The notes below the pieces were generated by a model, which was not told where the DNA came from, ran no database searches, and was given only the letters and a program-made list of their open reading frames with translations. A stretch of 13,521 nucleotides of DNA from an uncultured Bacteroidota bacterium (lineage in GTDB: Bacteria > Bacteroidota > Bacteroidia > Chitinophagales > Chitinophagaceae): contig CAMPKR010000030.1 in the NCBI GenBank assembly GCA_946887345.1, positions 1 through 13,521 on the forward strand, given 5' to 3'. Both the position numbers and the translations under genes were made by a program. Shown here one piece after another: positions 1 to 6,999 of this stretch (within the stretch, counting starts at the first letter, position 1; every line of letters starts with the position of its first letter).

Positions 1-1
1 T

Positions 2-2449
2 CTTACCGACATTAAGAAAATTATTGCAGACAAAGGCGCACAGGCCAACGGTACTACCTGGTACGACAGGACCAATTACTACGAAATTCTGCCCGCCACC
101 GATGACAACCTGAAATGGGCCCTCGATATGGAGGCCGACAGGATGATCAACTCGCGCATATCGCAGGAAGATCTTTCTAAGGAGTTTTCCGTGGTAAGAA
201 ATGAATTTGAGTCGGGAGAGAACTATCCTGAAAGCATACTGCAGGAGCGTGTGCTTTCTACCATGTATCTCTGGCACAACTACGGTAAATCTACCATCGG
301 CAGCAAAGAAGATATAGAGAAGGTGCCCGCAAGCAACCTGAGAGTATTCTACGAAAAATACTACCAGCCTGATAATGCTACGCTAATAGTAGCGGGTAAG
401 TTTGACGTTGAAAAAACACTTGCCTGGATAGGCGAGTACTTCAGCCCCATACCAAAACCCAAAAGAGAATTGAGGCAGGCATGGACGGTAGAGCCACCCC
501 AAGATGGTGAACGCTTTGTAGAACTTCGCCGCAATGGTGATATACAATACGTAGGCATGGGCTATCATACACCTCCATTTGCCGATAAAGACTATCCCGC
601 CAATGATGCTCTTATCGAGATCCTCACCAATCAGCCTTCAGGCGTTTTGTATAAGGCACTGGTGGAATCTAAAAAGGTGAGTAAGGTATCTGGCTATTCT
701 ATGCCCCTGCAGGATCCCGGTTTTTCTTATTTCAGCGCTGAAGTGCCGATGGATAAAAGCCTTGAAGAAGCGCGTAAAGAGTTTGTGGCAAGTATGGATA
801 AGGTGGGTAGTATGGCGATTACCGATGAGCAGCTGACCAGGGCTAAGAATACACTAATAAAGCAACTGGAAGACCAGAATAATAATACCATCGGTTTTGC
901 CATCGGGCTCACCGAGTTAATAGGTGCGGGTAATTATAAGCTGTGGTATATTTACCGGGACAGGATAGAAAAACTGACGCTGGCTGACGTGCAGGAGGTG
1001 GCTAAAAAATATTATAAGCCAAGCAATCGAACCCTGGGCATTTTCATCCCTGATAAAACGCCTGACCGCACAACAGTTCCGCCGGTTCCCGATATCGCTG
1101 CACTTACTGCTAACTATAAAGGGAAGGAAGTAAAGACTATTACTGAGACTTTTGAAGCCTCGATAGAAAATATAAAAGCAAAGACGGTGTATGGCAAGCT
1201 GGGTAACGGAATGAATTATGCCCTTCTTCGCAAACCCGCCAAGGGCGATAAGATCGTAGGCTCGCTGATGTTCAAGATGGGCGATGAGCAATCACTTTCC
1301 GGCAAAAATAACATTGCCTATCTCACCTCGCGCATGCTGAAATATGGTACAAAAACCCGTTCACGGAAGGATATCGCCGACCAGCTCGATAAAATAAAGA
1401 CCAGCATCAATTTTTATGGCAGTACCAACACGCTCTATGCCAATATAAGCACCGACAAAGCGAATCTTAAGGCCGCAATGGACTTGCTGGAAGATATGCT
1501 GCGCAACCCAACATTCGACGAAAAGGAATTTGATAAGCTGTTGCTTGATGCTAAAGCAGACCTGGAAGCATCTATGTCCGACCCGATGAACGTGGCCAGT
1601 GAAACACTGAACAAAAAACTCAACCTCTATCCTAAAACACACCCGCTATATTCTCAGTCGAGCGCAGAACAGATAGAGGAGATAAAAGGAGTAAGATTAT
1701 CAGATATCAAAGCATTCTACAGCGATTTTTACGGAGCTAACAACGGCTATGCATCGTTCACCGGCGAAATAAATGCCGATGAAATGAAAGGCTACCTAAA
1801 CAAAATGTTCGCTTCTTGGAATTCAAAGAAGCCTTTCAAAGACATAGAGGAAAAGTACTTTGACGTAAAAGGAGGAATAGAAACAGTGCAGATAAACGAC
1901 AAGACTAATGCAGGCCTTTTGGGTGGTTTGAATGTCAACCTGACACAAAAAGATGCCGACTATGTACCGCTGCTAATGGCCAATGAAATGCTGGGTGGCG
2001 GTGCCTTTCTCTCTTCGCGCATACCCAACAGGCTGAGGGAAGCCGAAGGTATGAGCTACGGTGCAGGTTCTTTCTATAGTGCCAGCTATCGTTACCCTTC
2101 GGGTTCAATAGGGGTATATGCTATCTTCAATCCTACGTTTAAGGACAAACTCAACGCGGCCCTGGATGAGGAGATAAAGAAAGCTCTGGCCTCAGGTTTT
2201 ACCGAAGACGAGTGGAAGAGTAGCCTGCAAAGCTGGCTCACTCAGCGAAAGACCAACCTCGATAATAACAATGCGATAGTCAACATGCTGAATAGCTATA
2301 TGTTTGACGGCAAAGACCTCACTTACTACACCGACGTAGAAGGCAAGGCCAAAGCACTAAAAGTAACCCAGATCAACACTACCATGAAAAAATACCTGGA
2401 TACCAATAAGCTCGTGCTTATCTATGCGGGAGACTTTAACAAGAAGTAA
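2..2449 (+). CDS. M16 family zinc metallopeptidase (pitrilysin-like), 5' truncated by the window edge
   Basis: The reading frame is open from base 2, so the gene starts outside the window; the ATG at 128 is internal. The first visible residues (GAQANGTTWYDRTNYYE, then EADRM) are the segment that follows the HxxEH zinc site in M16 proteases. The HxxEH itself lies upstream and is not visible. The Glu in VVRNEFE (visible residue 68) fits the third zinc ligand. Visible length is 815 residues, which suits the two-lobed 900+ residue proteases of Bacteroidota. The second lobe starts near visible residue 395. Where HxxEH would sit it reads YLTSR, so this lobe is probably the non-catalytic half, and LREAEGMSYGAG near the C-terminus is typical of M16_C. 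The likely role is degradation of peptides in the periplasm, but the signal peptide cannot be seen. A strong terminator follows 19 bases after the stop. Confidence 0.93.
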   Translation, partial: LTDIKKIIADKGAQANGTTWYDRTNYYEILPATDDNLKWALDMEADRMINSRISQEDLSKEFSVVRNEFESGENYPESILQERVLSTMYLWHNYGKSTIGSKEDIEKVPASNLRVFYEKYYQPDNATLIVAGKFDVEKTLAWIGEYFSPIPKPKRELRQAWTVEPPQDGERFVELRRNGDIQYVGMGYHTPPFADKDYPANDALIEILTNQPSGVLYKALVESKKVSKVSGYSMPLQDPGFSYFSAEVPMDKSLEEARKEFVASMDKVGSMAITDEQLTRAKNTLIKQLEDQNNNTIGFAIGLTELIGAGNYKLWYIYRDRIEKLTLADVQEVAKKYYKPSNRTLGIFIPDKTPDRTTVPPVPDIAALTANYKGKEVKTITETFEASIENIKAKTVYGKLGNGMNYALLRKPAKGDKIVGSLMFKMGDEQSLSGKNNIAYLTSRMLKYGTKTRSRKDIADQLDKIKTSINFYGSTNTLYANISTDKANLKAAMDLLEDMLRNPTFDEKEFDKLLLDAKADLEASMSDPMNVASETLNKKLNLYPKTHPLYSQSSAEQIEEIKGVRLSDIKAFYSDFYGANNGYASFTGEINADEMKGYLNKMFASWNSKKPFKDIEEKYFDVKGGIETVQINDKTNAGLLGGLNVNLTQKDADYVPLLMANEMLGGGAFLSSRIPNRLREAEGMSYGAGSFYSASYRYPSGSIGVYAIFNPTFKDKLNAALDEEIKKALASGFTEDEWKSSLQSWLTQRKTNLDNNNAIVNMLNSYMFDGKDLTYYTDVEGKAKALKVTQINTTMKKYLDTNKLVLIYAGDFNKK

Positions 2450-2467
2450 ATATTTTCTATAATGCAA

Positions 2468-2499
2468 GGGGCGCAGAAAATTATTTCTGCGCCCTTTTT
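2468..2499 (+). terminator. Rho-independent terminator after the M16 protease gene
   Basis: An 11-bp perfect stem (GGGCGCAGAAA at 2469-2479 with TTTCTGCGCCC at 2484-2494) encloses a 4-base loop, with a further G-T pair outside it. Five T residues follow at 2495-2499. It lies 19 bases after the protease stop codon and separates that gene from the sensor kinase. Confidence 0.93.
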
Positions 2500-2562
2500 A
2501 TGCACACTAGTTGCTTTATTGTTATTTGCTATCTATTTTGCCATGAAACACAATACTCAAAC

Positions 2563-4560
2563 ATGAGACTGAGCGGTATTTTACTACTCTTATGCATAGT
2601 TCAGTTAACGGCAAAGTCACAACCGGTGCGTGTAGATTTCGATAAAGAGATAACTGCAGCCCCGACCGATTCCGACAAACTGAATGTTTATCAAAACATA
2701 TTCGAATACTTTCAGCCCGGAGGTGGTGACACGCTGGACTACTATCTGCAGATGGGGATTAGCTATTTCCGTGGCAGCGGCTATAAAAAGGGCCAGGCTA
2801 CTATACTTCTCTGGCAGACAGCGATGCACAGCGAGCAAGGCAAGCTGAACCTGGCCAAAGCCGAGGGTGAAGAGTCCTTGAAGCTCTTTGAAGAAGTGAG
2901 CTTTCGCGGAGGGATAGCAGGTGTACACAATGCCTTGGGTGTTATCGATGGTCGCAGGGGTAATTATAAGGCTGCCGTGGAGCATTTTCTTATAGCCCTG
3001 AAAATCTATGAGCAGAAAAAGGACACCGGCGGTGTGATAAGTACTTATGTAAAGCTGGGAGCAGCGAACGACTTTAGCAAGAACTACGACAAGGCCTTGC
3101 TCTACTACAACAAAGCGAAATCGCTGGCTGTTATACGCGGGAAAAGGTCGTTTATTAACACGGTGCATTTATACAATAATATCGGCAGCACTAATGCGGC
3201 CATGGGGGAGTTCGATATAGCTGAGAGGTACTTTGACAGCGCAGTTGCTATGGTGAGCGACAATAAAATGGCGGAGCTTAAGATACCGTCACTCACCAGC
3301 CTGGGTCTTTTAAATCGTGAAAAAGGCAACCGGGGAAAGGCACTGGCTTATTTTAAAGAGGCGCTCGCTCTCGCAGAACAGGCACGCCTGCCCGAAGAGT
3401 TTGGTCGCTTGCTCATTAGTATAGCTCCTATAGAAGCAGAGACTGACCCCGAAGCTGCACTGGCTAGTTACAACAAGGCTTTGGCGCTGTCAAAAGAGAT
3501 ACAGAACAAAATGTTGCAGTCGGAGGTACTGAGCGGCCTTGCCTCTGCCCACCTTAAATGGGGAAAGTACAAGGAGGCTATCGGTTATATCAATCTGGAA
3601 AAGGACCTTAATGATAGTCTATTCAGCGTAGAGAGGGCCAGAGAGATCGCAAACCTGCAGTCGGAGTATGAGTTGATAAAGTCTAATGAGCAGATCGACG
3701 AACTAAAAAGTTCAGAAAAACGTAATGCGCAGAAGCGGGATATCATTATTGTAATAGCAGTGGCTTTATTGCTTTGCTCTATAGGACTCACTATCGTTTA
3801 TATGCGTGTGCGCAGGCTGAACAACAAGCTAAAAGAGAGTGATAAACAGTTGCGCACGGCAAATGAAACTAAGGACAAATTATTCTCCATTATCGGCCAT
3901 GACTTGCTGGGGCCGCTGGGCAACATTCCTGTGCTGGTCGACATTTACCGGAATCAGACAAGTTCCGATGAAGACAAGCACTTCATCATCGATTCACTGG
4001 AGGAAAATACCGTCAATACCATACGCACGTTGGAAACTATTCTGAACTGGGGTAAGGCGAAAATTAAGGGTATTACCCATGTGCCGCTGGAATTCAATGC
4101 GCATGATGTAATTAATAATACCACTCGTCTCCACCAGCTGTCTGCCGCTAATAAGAACATAACAATAGTAAACAATGTTCCTGTTTATACTAAAGTGTAT
4201 GCCGATCTGAACCATTTTGAATTTGTTGTCAGGAACCTCGTATCAAATGCAGTAAAGTTCACCCGCAGCAACGGCCTGGTAGAGATAGACGTTACGCAGC
4301 ATAATGGCAGTAAGCTGGTGTTCTCAGTAAAAGATAACGGCGTAGGTATAGAGCCCGGAAAGCTCAATGGCATCTTTGACAAATACAACGAAAGCCTGAA
4401 AGGCACGGCCAATGAAGCCGGCAGCAGTATTGGCCTGATGCTTTGCAAAGAATTTGTGCAGCAGAACGGCGGAACCATCTGGGCCGAAAGTTCTCCGGGG
4501 CATGGATCTGTGTTCTACTTCAGCCTTGCGATAAATAAGCTGCAGCCGAGCCTGAATTGA
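2563..4560 (+). CDS. TPR-containing membrane sensor histidine kinase
   Basis: This 665-residue protein would sense an extracytoplasmic signal or binding partner and autophosphorylate on His. I start it at the ATG at 2563, because this gives a clean signal peptide (MRLSGILLLL...TAKS, cut before Gln). The longer frame from 2500 would begin directly on the terminator T-tract. In order: signal peptide 1-19; TPR repeats about 115-350 (for example NALGVIDGRRGNYKAAVEHF); a charged coiled linker; one membrane helix about 394-414; then the HisKA domain with H446 in FSIIGHDLLGPLGNI. The ATPase domain has an N box at N558/N562 (NLVSNAVKF) and a G1 box DNGVGI at 591-596. The G2 box at 620-625 is GSSIGL, where GxGLGL is usual, so one glycine is replaced. 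No receiver domain is fused and no response regulator is adjacent, so its partner is unknown. Its TGA is immediately followed by the stop of the opposing gene. Confidence 0.92.
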   Translation: MRLSGILLLLCIVQLTAKSQPVRVDFDKEITAAPTDSDKLNVYQNIFEYFQPGGGDTLDYYLQMGISYFRGSGYKKGQATILLWQTAMHSEQGKLNLAKAEGEESLKLFEEVSFRGGIAGVHNALGVIDGRRGNYKAAVEHFLIALKIYEQKKDTGGVISTYVKLGAANDFSKNYDKALLYYNKAKSLAVIRGKRSFINTVHLYNNIGSTNAAMGEFDIAERYFDSAVAMVSDNKMAELKIPSLTSLGLLNREKGNRGKALAYFKEALALAEQARLPEEFGRLLISIAPIEAETDPEAALASYNKALALSKEIQNKMLQSEVLSGLASAHLKWGKYKEAIGYINLEKDLNDSLFSVERAREIANLQSEYELIKSNEQIDELKSSEKRNAQKRDIIIVIAVALLLCSIGLTIVYMRVRRLNNKLKESDKQLRTANETKDKLFSIIGHDLLGPLGNIPVLVDIYRNQTSSDEDKHFIIDSLEENTVNTIRTLETILNWGKAKIKGITHVPLEFNAHDVINNTTRLHQLSAANKNITIVNNVPVYTKVYADLNHFEFVVRNLVSNAVKFTRSNGLVEIDVTQHNGSKLVFSVKDNGVGIEPGKLNGIFDKYNESLKGTANEAGSSIGLMLCKEFVQQNGGTIWAESSPGHGSVFYFSLAINKLQPSLN

Positions 4561-5154
4561 TCACTTTGGTTCCAGCAATGTAAAAAGCACTTCAAGTCCT
4601 GCATCCAGATCCCAGAGAGAACCTATATGGCATATAACATTAGCCTTATTCAAAATAATGAATGAGGGATAGCCGTTGCCGTAATTCAACCGGCGCATTT
4701 CTTCTGAAGAGCTTATTTTTGAAAAATTTATACCCGCCCTTTCTTCCTCCGGAACATTGGATAGCCCGCTGGTGTCGAAGGCTGTTACTATTAATTGGAA
4801 ATCGTCGTTGGCCCTGTATGTCCGTTGCAGGTCTCTCAGGCGATCCAGTTTGTAATGGGAGGTAGCGTCCCAAAAGGCAAACAGGCTCACTTTGCCCAGC
4901 GATGATGCGATAGTTACATGCTGCCCGTCTGTTGTTGTAAAATCAAATCCTCGGTGCTCCAGTCCGTAGTTGGAACGGTTGCGTCTTTCCTTAGCCTACC
5001 TTATCCGGTTCATTTCCCCGGCGCTGAATTCTTTACCTACATAAGTGGGTACATCTTCTACATAGAAGGTATCACGGGAAGTTTGCGCATGGCCGTTACC
5101 GGAATTTGATTGTAAGAGTACAAGCAAAACAGATATTTTTACTAAGGGACGCAT
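4561..5154 (-). pseudogene. Secreted TlpA/AhpC-TSA-fold protein without CxxC, interrupted by an in-frame TAG
   Basis: Read from the ATG at 5154-5152, the frame gives a good signal peptide (MRPLVKISVLLVLLQ...GHA, cut before Gln24). It then meets TAG at codon 53 (4998-4996) and continues open in the same frame to TGA at 4561, giving 197 residues in total. The part after the TAG is a recognisable thioredoxin-like domain: GFDFTTTDGQ (69-78), GKVSLFAFWDATSHYK (87-102) and a conserved cis-Pro loop GNGYPSFIILN. The CxxC active site is replaced by SHYK, so thiol redox chemistry is not expected. The GTG at 4890 could only start a fragment lacking the first strand and the export signal. An exact -7 box upstream supports 5154 as the original start. 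The simplest reading is a nonsense-mutated gene. A sequencing error or a C-terminal domain still made from an internal start are alternatives. TAG ends normal genes nearby, so recoding is unlikely. Confidence 0.7.
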
Positions 5155-5171
5155 ATATAATAGTGTTTCAC

Positions 5172-5179
5172 CAAATATA
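5172..5179 (-). promoter_or_regulatory. Putative -7 promoter box for the 5154 gene
   Basis: On the minus strand this reads TATATTTG, an exact match to the Bacteroidota -7 consensus TAnnTTTG, and it lies 17 bases before the ATG at 5154. A TTTG at 5198-5195 could act as the -33 element, but the 15-base spacing is shorter than usual, and it lies in the arm of the preceding terminator hairpin. Confidence 0.42.
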
Positions 5180-5190
5180 ATGATGATCTT

Positions 5191-5223
5191 ATAACAAAGG
5201 GACGCCGAGCGTCCCTTTGTTAT
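5191..5223 (-). terminator. Hairpin terminator of the PadR/membrane-protein operon
   Basis: A perfect 15-bp inverted repeat (ATAACAAAGGGACGC at 5191-5205 with its complement at 5209-5223) has a 3-base loop. It starts 6 bases beyond the stop of the membrane-protein gene. In the minus direction the descending arm ends CCCTTTGTTAT, giving a broken U-rich tail. Being nearly symmetric it might stop transcription from either side, but only minus-strand genes approach it. Confidence 0.8.
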
Positions 5224-5229
5224 CGGGTA

Positions 5230-5976
5230 CTATTTCGCAGGTTCGCGGTGCACATCAGTTACTGCCTGCCTGGTTGCTCCCGCCTCCTTATGCAGAAACT
5301 TTATCGAAGTAAGTGTAAACTGCATAGTAGTTGCCGCCACAAGTATAATAGTAGATACTATAGTATTCACTCTTGTTTCCGCTTTTCGAATTCCCGTAAA
5401 GAAGTAGACAGGGATGAATAAAAAAAAGAGGAGTATGATGGTGCTGAATATCATAATATTTGCCCCCGGCCAATGCTGAACCTTAAAAATCGCCGAGGTG
5501 CAATAAAGGATACCGATAACAACCCCCAGCACCATAATGAATTTATCTCTCAGGCTGCTGGCCTCTTTCATTTTCAATACCAGGAGCAAAGGCAGAAAGA
5601 AAAAGCACATCACAAATACGCCGAGTACCAGCATCATACTTGCACCTGGTAGGTAGAACAGTTTAAATATACTTCCGCCTATCAATAGGGCCGCTGCAGC
5701 CGCACCGCTGCCTATCATTACTTTTTTCATTGTGTAATAATTTTTAAAAGTTAAAAGTAGGAGAGTCTCTTCTTCTATCTCGCTAAGCTCTTTTTTATAA
5801 AAGCGCTCAATAGTGCGAAGGTAGAATGGACGGAAGTCTCCGTTTTCTTCCAGGTCCTGTTCTATTATACAGCATACATGGTCCAGTATATTCTGCTGCA
5901 GGTCTTCGGTCTTCAGTCCCCGCGCGCTGAGGTCTTTAAGAATGAAGTCTATCTGTTCGCCAGTTATACTATACAT
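5230..5976 (-). CDS. Five-TM membrane protein with HAAS-like N-terminal domain, PadR partner
   Basis: This 248-residue protein has a soluble helical N-terminus (about 1-80: ITGEQIDFILKDL, LDHVCCIIEQDLEENGDF) and then about five membrane helices (roughly 86-104, 113-134, 146-164, 173-193, 203-223). The N-terminus is organised like the HAAS-type domains often encoded next to PadR regulators. That assignment is inferred from pattern and position, not from a profile search. The membrane part contains a tandem duplication: IFKLFYLPGASMM (103-115) recurs as IFKVQHWPGANIM (163-175) exactly 60 residues later. The second copy resembles the FKxxHWPGA signature of the gliding protein GldL. Its ATG overlaps the PadR stop by one base (TGATG), implying translational coupling. 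It probably receives or relays a membrane signal together with PadR. The actual activity is unknown. Confidence 0.85.
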   Translation of the reverse strand: MYSITGEQIDFILKDLSARGLKTEDLQQNILDHVCCIIEQDLEENGDFRPFYLRTIERFYKKELSEIEEETLLLLTFKNYYTMKKVMIGSGAAAAALLIGGSIFKLFYLPGASMMLVLGVFVMCFFFLPLLLVLKMKEASSLRDKFIMVLGVVIGILYCTSAIFKVQHWPGANIMIFSTIILLFFLFIPVYFFTGIRKAETRVNTIVSTIILVAATTMQFTLTSIKFLHKEAGATRQAVTDVHREPAK

Positions 5977-6311
5977 CAGGCCGTCTTTAGATCCAGCAAA
6001 AAGCTGAGTGTATTTATGAAGTCTTTTATCTCGCTTACTTTTTCCTGGCTCATTTTTTTACCTGTGGGGCTCAGGCTATAGTACTTGCGTACCCGCTTTC
6101 CTATATATTCCGTTTCGGTGGTTACCAGCCCCTCGCTCTCAAGTGCATGAAGGGTGGGGTACAGGGCGCCCTCGCTTATCTGTATCCTTTCCTTTGTCAG
6201 CTCCTTTACTTTCTGGGTCAGTTCATAGCCATACATTTTTTGGTTGTCGGCAAGCATTTTCAGCACTATTGTTTTCAGGGTGCCTTTTACCAGTTCGGTA
6301 GAGTAGATCAT
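5976..6311 (-). CDS. PadR family transcriptional regulator
   Basis: This 111-residue winged-helix protein carries PadR-family hallmarks: KGTLKTIVLKML at the start of helix 1, MYGYEL, the recognition-helix region ISEGALYPTLHALESEGLV, and the wing segment RVRKYYSLSPTGKK. The short C-terminal helix after it (FINTLSFLLDL) is typical of the compact PadR-s2 form, which dimerises through this helix. Family members usually repress their own operon and a neighbouring membrane gene. That fits here, since the next gene starts on the last base of the PadR stop codon. The start at ATG 6311 is the natural one. A -7-like element and a dyad lie just upstream at 6333-6358. Confidence 0.94.
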   Translation of the reverse strand: MIYSTELVKGTLKTIVLKMLADNQKMYGYELTQKVKELTKERIQISEGALYPTLHALESEGLVTTETEYIGKRVRKYYSLSPTGKKMSQEKVSEIKDFINTLSFLLDLKTA

Positions 6312-6332
6312 GATTACTTCATTTACCTAAGA

Positions 6333-6358
6333 TAAAGATACATAAGAATCCGATGTAT
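6333..6358 (-). promoter_or_regulatory. Putative promoter and operator of the PadR operon
   Basis: On the minus strand TATCTTTA (6340-6333) matches TAnnTTTG at all but the last base. A TTG 21 bases further upstream could be the -33 element. A dyad, ATACAT (6338-6343) and ATGTAT (6353-6358) separated by 9 bases, overlaps the -7 box and spacer. A repressor bound there would block RNA polymerase. PadR sites described elsewhere have the half-sites in the other order (ATGT-N8-ACAT), so the operator role is only a suggestion. Confidence 0.35.
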
Positions 6359-6394
6359 TTACAAGCACTTGCTCATTGATATATTCTGATACTA

Positions 6395-6465
6395 AGAGGC
6401 CGTCTGAAAAGTCCCATTTGTTGAATTTTTTTGGAAAAAAAGTATAAGATTTTTGATACTTTTTT
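6395..6465. repeat. Possible insertion-sequence end remnant with A/T hairpin
   Basis: This lies in the 228-base gap between the divergent padR and dut genes (6312-6539). GAGGCCGTCTGAAAAGTC (6395-6412) resembles the GAGGCTGTC-type terminal repeats of some Bacteroidota insertion sequences. It is followed by a 10-bp perfect hairpin (AAAAAAGTAT at 6436-6445, ATACTTTTTT at 6456-6465). That hairpin looks like a terminator in both directions although no gene ends here. I find no second copy of the terminal repeat and no transposase in the window. The remnant interpretation is from memory of such ends and is weak. The rest of the gap holds only the two promoters. Confidence 0.25.
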
Positions 6466-6521
6466 ATCCACATAAAAAAAGCAGGGTTGTTTTTTGTCCT
6501 TTCCCCCTCACCTCAAATTGC

Positions 6522-6529
6522 TACCTTTG
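6522..6529 (+). promoter_or_regulatory. Putative -7 promoter box of dut
   Basis: TACCTTTG is an exact match to TAnnTTTG and ends 10 bases before the first dut ATG. Transcription would start about 4-7 bases before the coding region, giving an almost leaderless mRNA. The nearest upstream TTTG (6493-6496) is 25 bases away, longer than the usual spacing, so the -33 element is uncertain. The box argues against starting dut at the in-frame ATG at 6453. Confidence 0.5.
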
Positions 6530-6539
6530 CCCCCATTAT

Positions 6540-6980
6540 ATGATGGTACAGGTTCAGATTATCAACAAGTCCCCGCACCAGCTGCCGGGCTACCAGACAG
6601 CAGGCTCTTCCGGTATGGACTTGCGCGCGTGGCTCCCGGAGCCGGTTACGCTGAAGCCAATGGAGCGCAAGCTTATTCCCACAGGTCTTTATATGGCCCT
6701 GCCGGTAGGCTACGAGGCCCAGATCCGCCCCCGCAGCGGAATGGCTATAAAGCGCGGCCTTTCCATGGTCAACACCCCGGGAACGATAGATAGCGATTAC
6801 CGCGGCGAGATAATGGTTGCGGTGATCAATCTTTCCACCGAGGACCAGACCATTGAAGATGGCGAACGTATTGCCCAGATGGTAGTTTCAAAGTACGAGA
6901 CCGTGCTATGGGAACAGACCGAGGAACTGGAAGAAACACTAAGAGGCGCAGGTGGTTTTGGCCACTCTGGCGTAAACTAA
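6540..6980 (+). CDS. dut: dUTP diphosphatase (dUTPase)
   Basis: It hydrolyses dUTP to dUMP and pyrophosphate, which keeps uracil out of DNA and supplies dUMP for thymidylate synthesis; it acts in the cytoplasm as a trimer. All five motifs of trimeric dUTPases are present in the 146-residue product: I AGSSGMDL (21-28), II RPRSGMAIKRG (63-73), III GTIDSDYRGE (81-90), IV GERIAQ (108-113) and V RGAGGFGHSG (135-144). Motif III carries the catalytic Asp84 and the sugar-discriminating Tyr87. Motif V has His where Ser is commonest. Two adjacent ATGs (6540 and 6543) could start it; an upstream in-frame ATG at 6453 would add 29 unrelated residues and swallow the promoter box. The next gene follows after 19 bases, so it probably leads a four-gene transcript. 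Confidence 0.97.
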   Translation: MMVQVQIINKSPHQLPGYQTAGSSGMDLRAWLPEPVTLKPMERKLIPTGLYMALPVGYEAQIRPRSGMAIKRGLSMVNTPGTIDSDYRGEIMVAVINLSTEDQTIEDGERIAQMVVSKYETVLWEQTEELEETLRGAGGFGHSGVN

Positions 6981-6999
6981 TTTATTAAAGACATTATCC

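Noticed and set aside
2500..2562. In-frame ATG at 2500 as the start of the sensor kinase
   Set aside because: It begins on the terminator T-tract, and the extra 21 residues precede a perfectly good signal peptide starting at 2563.
4561..4890. A stand-alone 109-residue gene starting at GTG 4890
   Set aside because: The start falls inside a core beta strand of the thioredoxin-like fold, and homologous sequence continues upstream in the same frame to 5154.
4996..4998. TAG as a recoded (readthrough or non-standard) codon
   Set aside because: TAG terminates the membrane-protein gene at 5230 and the T9SS cargo gene at 13421, and there is no visible recoding signal.
4918..5109. Plus-strand 63-codon open frame opposite the interrupted gene
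   Set aside because: It lies antisense to the signal-peptide and linker region, has no promoter-like or domain support, and looks like a shadow frame.
6399..6408. GCCGTCTGAA, identical to the 10-base Neisseria DNA uptake sequence
   Set aside because: There is a single copy in the window, in a Bacteroidota context; a chance match or an insertion-sequence end is more likely.
6453..6539. In-frame ATG at 6453 as the start of dut
   Set aside because: It adds 29 residues unlike any dUTPase N-terminus, and the exact -7 box and an AT-rich hairpin lie inside it.
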